Origin: ZC4RG20 sp963782445
GTDB taxonomy: Bacteria > Pseudomonadota > Gammaproteobacteria > Steroidobacterales > Rariloculaceae
Direction of reading: 5' to 3'
Assembly (NCBI GenBank): GCA_963782445.1
Contig: CAWAJM010000001.1
Location: 3,286,001 to 3,350,000, forward strand
Length of the DNA stretch: 64,000 nt
The notes below the pieces were generated by a model. It searched no databases. It had not been told where the DNA came from and saw only the letters and a program-made list of their open reading frames with translations. A program made the translations under genes and the position numbers. Below, piece by piece: positions 52,797-61,053 of this stretch (position 1 is its first letter; every line of letters begins with the position of its first letter).

Positions 52797-53113
52797 GATC
52801 CCCTTGCTTCTTCTCGGCGTCCGAGTCGCAACGACCGGCCGCTTTAGAAAAGAACACGGACCGCGAAGCATCGCGTTCCATTGCAGCATACTTCGCCACG
52901 CGAACTAAGCTGTCGCACATGAGAGACGGTCCCTATGCCGGCAACGCAGTTCGATTCGGGTCCGGCCACACCGGTTGCGCTTCGGCCCGTGGAACCGTCG
53001 CGGAACGCAACCGCACTAGGCGGAAGCCCGTAGGTGGCGGCCCCGAGGAACGATTCCGCAGCCTGAATCGTGTTTGGAATCGAAGGAGCGACGAGGCGTC
53101 GAGGGGTAAGCGC
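52797..53113. other. Intergenic stretch with no recognisable gene
   Basis: 317 bp between the divergent sensor kinase and the small gene at 53114. Open frames on both strands cross it but carry no recognisable motif; it should contain both promoters. Confidence 0.5.
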
Positions 53114-53350
53114 ATGAGCAATTGGCTTCCAAATTCGAGAAGTTTCGTATTCAGCGAGTCGGAATGGGAATGGATAGAGCGCCGGGCCGAGGAAATTTAT
53201 CTCGTGGCCGGCGATCCGCTGCCGTTGGCGCGGTCGGCCGCGATCGCCGATCTCGTCCGGCTGCGTCGACAACCGAAGGCACAAATCCTTCAATTCAAGC
53301 CTCGGCCCGTCCCGCGCGCCGAGAACCCGCCGCAAAAACGCCAAGGCTGA
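53114..53350 (+). CDS. Small protein of unknown function
   Basis: 78 residues, beginning at ATG 53114 with GAGGGG upstream. Sequence MSNWLPNSRSFVFSESEWEW then IERRAEEIYLVAGDPLPLARS is mainly helical, with a basic Pro-rich tail (KPRPVPRAENPPQKRQG). No family recognised. The start signal and distinct composition support coding, but the evidence is modest. The open frame extends to 52919 without further support. Confidence 0.5.
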   Translation: MSNWLPNSRSFVFSESEWEWIERRAEEIYLVAGDPLPLARSAAIADLVRLRRQPKAQILQFKPRPVPRAENPPQKRQG

Positions 53351-53727
53351 GCGACGCTTATCGCCCGCCGACGGGCGTGCCGCTTCCGCCGATGGCGCCC
53401 CGCGCCCTTGTTGGCACGGCAATTGCTTGCTTAGCAGTGCTTCTCGGACCGAAGCCTTTCCGGGCGCGGCGTGATATCGGCGCCGAATTCGTTCCGGGCA
53501 GCAAGCTGGCCGACAGGCCGCCGAGTACCGCCGGGCGGGGGCGCAAATCCTGCTTTCCGCTTCGTTCCCGCAGCACCTTCGCCCGGCCCCTCCACTTTCC
53601 GCCCCGCCCACGCGGCCCGCGCACTGAGCTATCATCCCCCGGACGCGGCGGCCGGCGTGCCGCCATCCGGCCTGTCGGCGCGCTCGCGCAGCGTACGCCG
53701 GCGGGCGCGCTTCTGGGGAGCAAGAGA
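53351..53727. other. Intergenic stretch with no recognisable gene
   Basis: 377 bp of very GC-rich DNA ahead of the secreted-protein gene at 53728. The frames through it show no recognisable similarity. It probably carries the promoter of the following pair of genes. Confidence 0.5.
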
Positions 53728-54555
53728 ATGAAAACAGCATCGATCGTGACGGCAGCCTCTCTGCTGCTGGCGGCTCTGGCGCCGCTGCCGTCTCTGGCGC
53801 AGGGTCCGAGCGGCGCCGCCGACACGCAGCGCCAATCCGCGCCGCCACCCGCGCCGCGGCTGCCGGACGGCACGGTCGACCTCGGCGGCAATGGCGTCTG
53901 GAGCCTGCCGTATATCACGAATTTCGCGGACCATCTCGTCGGCGCGGACGAGGTCCCGTTCCTGCCCTGGACCAAGGCGCTGCACGCCTACAACCGCTCG
54001 ACAAACGTCAAGTACGATCCGGAAGGCTTCTGTTTGCCGCCCGGCGGTCCGCGCGCATTCGCAACGCCGTACCCGGCGCAGTTCCTGCAGCAGAAAAACC
54101 GCATCGTCGTCATCTTCGAAGGCGGCGCGCACGTGTGGCGCCAGATCTTCATGGACGGGCGCCCGCATCCGGCCCCCGACGCGCTCGTGCCTACTTACTT
54201 CGGCCACTCGGTCGGGCATTGGGAGGGCGATACGCTCGTCGTCGACACGGTCGGCTATAACGAGAAGACCTGGATCGACTACAACGGCCACAACCATACG
54301 AATCTGCTGCACACCGTCGAGCGCATCACGCGGCCGAACCTCGATACGCTGCATTATCAGGTCACGATCATGGACCCCGGCGCCTACAGCAAGCCATGGA
54401 CCGTGGCTTGGGACATTCCCTGGCATGCCGGCCAGGAGCTGACGGAATACATCTGCCAGGAGAACAACAAATACCTGCTGGCGCTCAAGGACGACTTCGG
54501 GCAACCGTTCTTTCAGAAGCGGCCTGTGAAGTCGCTCGCGGAAGCCGACCATTGA
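53728..54555 (+). CDS. Conserved secreted protein, unknown function
   Basis: 275 residues from ATG 53728. Signal peptide to about residue 25 (PSLAQG). The mature part matches a conserved exported family with GFCLPPGGPRAFATPYPAQFL near residue 100, RIVVIFEGGAHVWRQIFMDGR near 125, and HWEGDTLVVDTVGYNEKTWID near 170, then a C-terminal IPWHAGQELTEYICQENNKY. The function of the family is not known; members often sit near aromatic-degradation or dehydrogenase genes. The longer frame from 53122 is not supported. Confidence 0.8.
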   Translation: MKTASIVTAASLLLAALAPLPSLAQGPSGAADTQRQSAPPPAPRLPDGTVDLGGNGVWSLPYITNFADHLVGADEVPFLPWTKALHAYNRSTNVKYDPEGFCLPPGGPRAFATPYPAQFLQQKNRIVVIFEGGAHVWRQIFMDGRPHPAPDALVPTYFGHSVGHWEGDTLVVDTVGYNEKTWIDYNGHNHTNLLHTVERITRPNLDTLHYQVTIMDPGAYSKPWTVAWDIPWHAGQELTEYICQENNKYLLALKDDFGQPFFQKRPVKSLAEADH

Positions 54556-54932
54556 GGAGGGCCCTCGCCGCCCTCGCGCTGACCGGGCTGGCCGCTTCGG
54601 CGGCCGCCCCGTCGGCCGCGCGCGCCGCCGCGCCGGGCTGGCAAGCCTTCGCCGAGTGCGCGGCCGGCTACCGGGCCAATTGGAAGGATCGCCTGTCCGA
54701 CCCGAGCCGGCCGCCCGAGATGCGCGATACGATCAAGGCGCAGTCGCAAGACTATGAGGCCGCAGCCGTACGCCGCTATCGCGCGCAGACCGGCGCAAGC
54801 GAGCCCGCGGCGCAGCAGGCCGTCGAACGCTATGTCGCCGACCGCCTCGCCCACTTCGTCGCCATGGACAAGGGCGACGCGCTCAACGACTTCCTCGACC
54901 AGTGCCCGCAGCCCGACGCCGCGGCGCACTGA
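54552..54932 (+). CDS. Small exported helical protein, unknown
   Basis: 126 residues. The start is best placed at TTG 54552, which overlaps the previous stop codon (TTGA), because the signal peptide (LRRALAALALTGLAASAAAP) begins right there. The mature part is helical (YRANWKDRLSDPSRPPEMRD; AVERYVADRLAHFVAMDKGD) with two cysteines. Translationally coupled to the upstream secreted-protein gene. No family recognised. Confidence 0.65.
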   Translation: MRRALAALALTGLAASAAAPSAARAAAPGWQAFAECAAGYRANWKDRLSDPSRPPEMRDTIKAQSQDYEAAAVRRYRAQTGASEPAAQQAVERYVADRLAHFVAMDKGDALNDFLDQCPQPDAAAH

Positions 54933-54947
54933 TCACTCGCCGGCAGG

Positions 54948-55755
54948 CTAAATCCCGGCATACCACTCGTACCCCTCGTCCTCCCAGTAGCCGCCGCGCC
55001 CGCCGCCGATTCCGGCGAAGCTCTCGACGGCCTCGATGCGCCGCACGAATTTCGCCATCTTGTAGCCGAGCTGCCGCTCGACGCGCAGGCGCAGCGGCGC
55101 GCCATGCGCGATAGTGAGCGGCGCACCGTTCAAGCGGTAGGCGAGAATCGTCTGCGGATGAAACGCATCCACGAGATCGATGCTCTCGTAGTAGAGGTCC
55201 TTGCCGTCGAAGTAGCGGGGCAGCTCGTCGGCGCAGTGAAAGACGAGGTAGCGCGCCTCGGGCTCGAGGCGCGCGCGCGCGAGGATGCGGGCGAGCTGCG
55301 GTCCCGTCCAACCGCCGATGCAGCTCCAGCCCTCGACGCAGTCGTGGCGCGTGATCTGCGTGCGCGCCGGCAAGGCTTCGAGGTCTGCGAGCGAGAAGCT
55401 CATGGGCCGCTCGACGAGGCCGTCGACCTGGAGCCGCCAGCCCTGCCAATCTGCGCGCTCGAGCTCGAGATAATGCGGCGGCAGGTTGTAGTCGTCCTGC
55501 GACCCGTTCGGCTTGAAATACTTCGAGAACGTCGGCCGGCCGGTACTCCGGCGCGAGCGCACCGCGGCGAAGCAGCGCGCGCTGAACGAGCTCCGTGAGA
55601 CCGTTCGCGCCGGCCATGAGCTGCCGGAACGAAGGAGCGGAGGAAGACCCGGCACAGCCGCCGAGACCGAAGCCGAAAGACGCCCCGAACGCCGCGGCGC
55701 CGGCCGTGCGGAGGAAGCGGCGCCGGGAGGCGCGCGGGCTATGGTTGTTCGGCAT
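54948..55755 (-). pseudogene. Molybdopterin-dependent oxidoreductase (sulfite-oxidase type), frameshifted
   Basis: The N-terminus (ATG 55755, GAAGGAGAT upstream) has a twin-arginine signal, SRRRFLRTAGAAAFGASFGF, followed by a lipobox-like GGC. It is in one frame up to LAPEYRPADV. The rest is in another frame: YFKPNGSQDDYNL, VDGLVERPMSFSLADLEALP, ITRHDCVEGWSCIGGWTGPQL (Cys is the molybdenum ligand), YYESIDLVDAFHPQTILAYR, GAPLRLRVERQLGYKMAKFV. The join lies near 55517-55535 and needs one base removed. Total about 268 residues, normal for the YedY-like SUOX family. Paired with a cytochrome b gene upstream. A sequencing error would restore an intact gene. Confidence 0.8.
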
Positions 55756-56632
55756 CCGGATCTCCTTCGGCCGCGCTCGGGCCGGCCGGGCCGGGCTCCA
55801 GCGCATGCCGTCCCGTGATCATGGCGCGCAGGTTATCGATCCATCCCGACGCAAGGACCATGAGCACGTGCACGAAGACGAAACCCACGATCAGCCAGGC
55901 GACGACGAAGTGCAGGGTGCGCGCCGACTGACGCCCCGCGAACACGTGCAGGAGCCACGGCGCGGCAGCATCGACGCCGGGCGACAGCGTGAGGCCCGTA
56001 AGCGCGGCGAGCGGCAGCAGCACGAGCACGACGGCCAGATAGCTGAGCTTCTGCAGCACGTTGTAACGGCGCGCCTGCACTTCCGGGCTGAATTTGAACC
56101 GCAAGTGATCGTGCAGGCTCCTGCCGAAGCCGCGCAGCTCGGCGCGGCTCGGCAGCAGATCGCGCTGCAGGTGCCGGGCGAACAGCGCATAGCCTAAGTA
56201 GAGCAGCCCGTCGATCGCAAACGCCCACGCGAAAAAGAAGTGCCAGACCCGCCCCGTCGCGAGATCCTGCCACCGGGGAATCGTGACCCATGCCGGAAAG
56301 GCGCGCGGGACCCCTTCCCCGCCGATCGTCGACCAGCCGAGCACGCCCGTGGTCACGAAGCGGCGGCCGAGGACCGTCGTGAACCCGACGGGACGCCCGT
56401 GCTCGTAGTCGTCGCCGATGCGCAGCAGCGGACGGTCGAAATCCGAGGCCTTGCCCCAGTAGAGGGACGGATGGGCGTTGAAGATCTGCAGCCCGCTCAT
56501 CAACAGGATCACGACGCAGACCGCATTGATCCAGTGCATGAGGCGGACGGGCAGCGCGTGGCGATACACCGAAGCGCGCCGCGCGCGCCGCGGCCGCGCT
56601 GCCGCCGACGGTGCTTCGATGCTTTCGGTCAC
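55739..56632 (-). CDS. Cytochrome b/b6-type membrane protein, redox partner of the oxidoreductase
   Basis: 297 residues, about five membrane helices. Helix 1 is RLMHWINAVCVVILLMSGLQ with the heme His near residue 33; further His ligands appear in GRVWHFFFAWAFAIDGLLY, RRYNVLQKLSYLAVVLVLLP and RTLHFVVAWLIVGFVFVHVLM. This is the cytochrome b561/Ni-hydrogenase-type b-heme family. It overlaps the start of the molybdopterin gene by 17 bp, so the two form an electron-transfer pair, comparable with MsrQ-MsrP though not homologous to MsrQ by eye. Confidence 0.85.
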   Translation of the reverse strand: MTESIEAPSAAARPRRARRASVYRHALPVRLMHWINAVCVVILLMSGLQIFNAHPSLYWGKASDFDRPLLRIGDDYEHGRPVGFTTVLGRRFVTTGVLGWSTIGGEGVPRAFPAWVTIPRWQDLATGRVWHFFFAWAFAIDGLLYLGYALFARHLQRDLLPSRAELRGFGRSLHDHLRFKFSPEVQARRYNVLQKLSYLAVVLVLLPLAALTGLTLSPGVDAAAPWLLHVFAGRQSARTLHFVVAWLIVGFVFVHVLMVLASGWIDNLRAMITGRHALEPGPAGPSAAEGDPDAEQP

Positions 56633-56650
56633 AGGACTAGAGTAACAGCT

Positions 56651-59600
56651 CTACTTCGCGAACAGCTCCTTGAGGCCGCCCGAGATCAGCGTGGACACGT
56701 CGAGCAGGATGCGCGGCAAGGCGATGCCGGCCGGCGCCACGAGATATTTCGGCTCCCACACGGGCAGGAACTTCGCCTTGTAGTGCCGCAGCCCTTCGAA
56801 GTTGTAAAAGTGCTCGCCGTGCCGGAACACGAAGTTGCCGATGCGGTGCCAGGCGGGGGCCAGCGGATGCTGCTCGAGCCCGGCCAGCGGAGCCATGCCG
56901 AGGTTGAACCAGTCGTAGCCGTTGTCGCGCCCCCAGAGCATGAGCTCGATGAACAGGAAATCCATGGCGCCCCGCGGGGCGTCGGGTCCGAACCGCATGA
57001 GATCCACCGAGAGCTCGCGCTTCGTGTTCGTGCGCCAGATGTTCGCGAACGCGACGGGCTCGCCCTCGCGCCGCACGAGCGCCATGTCGAAGCGCCGGAT
57101 GTAATCCGGCCTGAACGCGCCGACCGAGAAGTGTTTCTCGGCCGTCGACTTGTCATCGAGCCATGCAGCGGAGATCGCCTGCAGCTGCGGCATGATTTCC
57201 GGCACCGACCCCACCCGCACGACGTCGAACGTCGCCCCGTCGCGCAGGGCCCGCCGATGCGCCTGCCGCAGGTCCGCGCGGCTGCTGCCTTCGAGGCCGA
57301 ACTCCGGCAGCGGCACGCGGGCCTCCTCCCCGAGCTTCAACGCCGCGAGACCGAGATCGACGTAGAGCCCGAGCCGCTCGCGGCTCGCCTGATAGAAGAC
57401 CGTCCAGGCGCCGTGCCGATCCGAAAGCTCCCGAAAGCGCCAGACGAGCTCATCGCCGGCCGCGCTCGCGCCGACCGGGTCGCCGAGCGCGACCCAGCTG
57501 CGGCCCGCCACCTGGTACATGACGAAGGCCGTGCCGTCGTCGCTGAACAGCAGCCGCTTGTCGCCCGTCAACGCCGCGTTCGCGTAGGTTTGATCGGACC
57601 CCGCGATCGCGGCACCCGCGCGATCGAGATCTTCGTCCGTCGGCGTCTGCGGTTCCGGCCGTGCCGGACGCAGCAGGTTCAGCAGCAGCACGCCGGCGGC
57701 CGCGACGCTGACGAGCAGCGAGGCGCGCAGCATGCGCGGCGCGTCGGCGTGGAAAGCAAAGGTCCACCATAGGTGGTTCGAGTAGGCGACGTTCCGGTAG
57801 GCCAGCATGCCGACCCAAATGCTGACCGCGATGACGCCGACGATGCTCGCCGCCCAGGCGGGCGTGAAGCGCTCGGCCAGCAGCGACGCCGGCCGATAGA
57901 AGGCGCTGCGGCCGAGCACGAGGACGCCCGCGACGATCGAGAGCAGCATGGCCTCCTCCACGTCGAGGCCCTTGAGCAGCGACGCGACGATACCTGCAAC
58001 GAGCAGCGCGAGCGTGATGTGGTAGGCCGTCGCGACGCGGCGGCGGAGCGCAAACGCGAGCACGACGAGGCCGAGACCGACCATGCTGCCGATCATGTGC
58101 GACGCTTCGACGACCACGAGCGGCAACAGCCTGCGCAGCGCGGCGATGCGGGCATCGATGCTCGGCGTCACGCCGGAGAGCAGCAGCACGGCGCCGGCCA
58201 GAAAGGTCAGGGTCGCCGCGGCCTGCGGGATCACGGGGGCGATGTAGGCCGAGGCGAGCGCATGGGCGCGGCGCCAGTGCTTGCGCTGCACTCGCACCTC
58301 CTCGCCGAGAAACAGCAGCGCGGAGATCACGAGCGGGGCAAGGTAGTAGATCGCCCGGTAGGCCAGAATCGAGGCCGCAAGGCTGTCGACGGGCAAGTCC
58401 GGCAGGACGAGTAGGATCACGGCGTCGAAGACCCCGACGCCGGCCGGCACGTAGCTCAACAGGCCCGCCGCGATGGCCGCCGCATAAAGGCCCGCGAACG
58501 TCGGGAAATTGATCGCCGCCTGCTGCGGCAGCAGCACCCAGAGCACGGCCGAGGCCAGCACGAAGTCGAACATGCCGAGCAGCACCTGGCCGACACCCAG
58601 CACGGCGCCGGGCTCACGCAGCGCCCAGCCGCGGATTTCGAAGGGGCTGCGCCCGAAGGAGGCCCAGAGCATGTAACCGACGACGACGATGAGCAGGACC
58701 GAGCCCGCCAGCACGGTCCAGGCTTCGTGCAGGCGCAGCGCGGCCGCGGTCTCGGTCGGCTCGGCGAGCAGCGAGATACCCGCGAGCGCGCCGAGCCCGA
58801 GCAACGCCGTGATCGCGCAAAAGCCCGAAACGGTCGCGACGTCGACGGCCGTGAGCCCGCGCGAGGCATACAGCCTGAGACGCACGGCCGCGCCCGTGAA
58901 CCCCGCGAGCGTCAGGTTATTGCCGAAAGCGTAGGCGATGAACGCTGTGAACAGCGTGCGCCGATAAGGCACTTTCTTGCCCACGTAGCGCAGGGCGAGA
59001 ACGTCGTAAAACCCGAGCGTCCAATAGCTCAGGGTCGCGAGGCCGAAGGCGAGCGCGAGCCGCCGCCCCGGGATCGCGTGCAGCTGCGAAAGCACGTGCC
59101 GCACGTGGAAGTGAGAGAGTTCGCGATGCAGAATCAGCGCGGCGATGCCGAGCGCGGCCAGGGCCGCCAGCGGCCTTAGCCATCGCATCCGCTCCGTGAT
59201 CGGAGTGGGCGGAGCGTTACCGCCGCTCACTGAGACGTTCGAGCCGGTCGGCTGCGGCGCCGGGGCTTTCGGGCCGATACCGAGCTGGCCGAGCAGATAG
59301 GCGATCAGGGGCTCGTCGTCCTTGACTCGATGGCCGCCCGAGTGCTGCACGGCATTCATGCCGCGCACGGGGTCCGTGCAGAACGTGCTCGCAACGTCCT
59401 CGCCGTAAACGCAGACCATCGGCAGACCGACGAGCTTCTGCGCCTCGGGACGGACGGGCACGTCGGTCGGACGATGCACGTCGCGGAAAAGGTCGTCGAA
59501 GTGGAATTCGAAGCTTGCATCGCGGCTCAAACCGACGAATGCCGCCGCCTGCACGCGCTTGCGAAGATCCTCCGGCCAGCGATTCAGCACGAACGGCAGC

Positions 59601-59971
59601 CAGTCCGCCCCGCGCGAGTAGCCGAGCACGACGATCTTGTCGCGATGCCAAGCCTCGAGCTGCGCGCGCACCACGCCGGAGAGATCGCTTGCGAGCCGTT
59701 CGGGGGTGACGGCCCCCCGCTGCATGTAGTCGCGCGCCTTGAGGCCGACCACGGGCGCCCCGTGCGCCGCCGCGGCATCGGCGAAGGCGCGGGGGAACGG
59801 CGCCCAGTTGCCGTCGCCGCTGAGCAGCAGCACGAGCGGCCCGTTCGTGCCAGCCGGCGCCGGCTCGAGCACGAGCGGCAGCCCGCCGGGTTTCTGGCCG
59901 ACGGCCTCGACGGCCGGAAACGCCGCGCAAACGAGCAGCAGCAGTAGCGAAAGTCGCCGACGACCGTCCAT
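56651..59971 (-). CDS. VirJ/AcvB-like hydrolase fused to MprF (lysyl-PG flippase and synthase)
   Basis: 1106 residues from ATG 59971. Signal peptide to about residue 25. Residues about 35-245 are a VirJ/AcvB-type alpha/beta hydrolase with LLSGDGNWAPF near 49-59 and the nucleophile elbow VLGYSRGAD (Ser 119). Residues about 270-740 are the MprF flippase domain, about 14 helices (LALAFGLATLSYWTLGFYDV; FGNNLTLAGFTGAAVRLRLY; YVPAGVGVFDAVILL). Residues about 780-1100 are the DUF2156 aminoacyl-phosphatidylglycerol synthase (FVMYQVAGRSWVALGDPVG; DRHGAWTVFYQAS; RGAMDFLFIELMLWGRDNGYDWFNLGMAPL). Known MprF/LpiA proteins lack the hydrolase, which in rhizobia is the separate gene acvB. The fused enzyme may set lysyl-PG levels in both directions. 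Confidence 0.88.
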   Translation of the reverse strand: MDGRRRLSLLLLLVCAAFPAVEAVGQKPGGLPLVLEPAPAGTNGPLVLLLSGDGNWAPFPRAFADAAAAHGAPVVGLKARDYMQRGAVTPERLASDLSGVVRAQLEAWHRDKIVVLGYSRGADWLPFVLNRWPEDLRKRVQAAAFVGLSRDASFEFHFDDLFRDVHRPTDVPVRPEAQKLVGLPMVCVYGEDVASTFCTDPVRGMNAVQHSGGHRVKDDEPLIAYLLGQLGIGPKAPAPQPTGSNVSVSGGNAPPTPITERMRWLRPLAALAALGIAALILHRELSHFHVRHVLSQLHAIPGRRLALAFGLATLSYWTLGFYDVLALRYVGKKVPYRRTLFTAFIAYAFGNNLTLAGFTGAAVRLRLYASRGLTAVDVATVSGFCAITALLGLGALAGISLLAEPTETAAALRLHEAWTVLAGSVLLIVVVGYMLWASFGRSPFEIRGWALREPGAVLGVGQVLLGMFDFVLASAVLWVLLPQQAAINFPTFAGLYAAAIAAGLLSYVPAGVGVFDAVILLVLPDLPVDSLAASILAYRAIYYLAPLVISALLFLGEEVRVQRKHWRRAHALASAYIAPVIPQAAATLTFLAGAVLLLSGVTPSIDARIAALRRLLPLVVVEASHMIGSMVGLGLVVLAFALRRRVATAYHITLALLVAGIVASLLKGLDVEEAMLLSIVAGVLVLGRSAFYRPASLLAERFTPAWAASIVGVIAVSIWVGMLAYRNVAYSNHLWWTFAFHADAPRMLRASLLVSVAAAGVLLLNLLRPARPEPQTPTDEDLDRAGAAIAGSDQTYANAALTGDKRLLFSDDGTAFVMYQVAGRSWVALGDPVGASAAGDELVWRFRELSDRHGAWTVFYQASRERLGLYVDLGLAALKLGEEARVPLPEFGLEGSSRADLRQAHRRALRDGATFDVVRVGSVPEIMPQLQAISAAWLDDKSTAEKHFSVGAFRPDYIRRFDMALVRREGEPVAFANIWRTNTKRELSVDLMRFGPDAPRGAMDFLFIELMLWGRDNGYDWFNLGMAPLAGLEQHPLAPAWHRIGNFVFRHGEHFYNFEGLRHYKAKFLPVWEPKYLVAPAGIALPRILLDVSTLISGGLKELFAK

Positions 59972-60212
59972 TGTCGCTCTCACGAGGGAACTCAAAAAAA
60001 CCCGCCGATGTTACACCCTTAGAGGCCCGAACACGGCAGAATTCCGTCCGTCCCGCGGCAGGCTCGCGGTTTCCGCCAGCCGGAGCGGTCGGTCGCGGCC
60101 GCGGGCAGACCCGAGTGCGGCATTGGCCCTCGTCCGGAACTGGCACGGGAATTGGATGGCATGTTTTAATGTTAGCAGCAATGCCTTCCACTCTCCGGCA
60201 ACGCTCAAGGTC

Positions 60213-61049
60213 ATGGCGAACCCAGCCGATCTGAAGCAGGCGCCCGACTTCGGTCTCGCGCAGCACGTGGCGCTCGTGACCGGGGCCTCCTCGGGCCTCG
60301 GCCGCTCGGCGGCGCTCGCGCTCGGCCGCGCCGGCGCCGCGGTCGCCGTCAACTACCCGCCCGGCAACGAAAAAGCAGGTGCCGCGGTCGCCGCCGAGAT
60401 CGAGAGCGCGGGCGGCCGGGCGCTGGCTGTCGAAGCCGACGTCAGCGACGAGCAGGCCGTCGAGCACATGTTCGCCGAGATCGTGGCGCGCTTCGGCACG
60501 CTGCACGTGCTAGTGAACAACGCCGGCATTCAGGACGGGGCCGCGTTCGCAAAGATGACGCTGGCCGAATGGCAGCACGTCATCGACGTGAACCTCACGG
60601 GCCAGTTCCTCTGCGCACGGGAGGCCGTACGCGAGTTCGAGCGCCGCGGCATGCAGCCGGACGTCTCCTGCGCGCTCGGCAAGATAGTCTGCATGAGCTC
60701 GGTCCACCAAATGATTCCCTGGGCGTTCGAGGCCAACTACGCGGCCTCCAAGGGCGGGGTCATGCTGCTCATGCAGTCGATGGCGCAGGAGCTCGCGCGC
60801 CAGCGCATCCGCGTCAACGCCGTCGCACCGGGCGCGATCCGCACGCCGATCAACCGGCCGGCCTGGGAAACGCAGGCCGCCCTGGACAGGCTGCTCGAGC
60901 TCATCCCTTATGGGCGCATCGGCGAACCGGCCGATATCGCCGAGGCGGTGCTGTGGCTCGCCTCGGACCTGTCGGACTACGTCGTCGGCACGACGCTGTT
61001 CGTCGACGGCGGCATGTCGCTGTATCCCTCGTTCCGCGGCAACGGCTGA
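60213..61049 (+). CDS. Short-chain dehydrogenase/reductase, glucose 1-dehydrogenase-like
   Basis: 278 residues from ATG 60213. Classical SDR: cofactor motif VTGASSGLGRSAALALG near residue 22, NNAGIQDGAAF near 100, catalytic Ser in CMSSVHQMIPW near 165 and YAASKGG (Tyr-x3-Lys) near 180, then FVDGGMSLYP at the end. The acidic-free end of strand 2 (VNYPPGNEKAG) resembles NAD(P)-dependent glucose 1-dehydrogenases, so a sugar is a plausible substrate. It ends 5 bp before the glucoamylase-type gene, a probable operon. Confidence 0.9.
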   Translation: MANPADLKQAPDFGLAQHVALVTGASSGLGRSAALALGRAGAAVAVNYPPGNEKAGAAVAAEIESAGGRALAVEADVSDEQAVEHMFAEIVARFGTLHVLVNNAGIQDGAAFAKMTLAEWQHVIDVNLTGQFLCAREAVREFERRGMQPDVSCALGKIVCMSSVHQMIPWAFEANYAASKGGVMLLMQSMAQELARQRIRVNAVAPGAIRTPINRPAWETQAALDRLLELIPYGRIGEPADIAEAVLWLASDLSDYVVGTTLFVDGGMSLYPSFRGNG

Positions 61050-61053
61050 TCGG

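Noticed and set aside
56240..57772. 510-codon plus-strand open frame
   Set aside because: Antisense to the VirJ-MprF and cytochrome b genes; low-complexity Arg/Pro/Ala composition.
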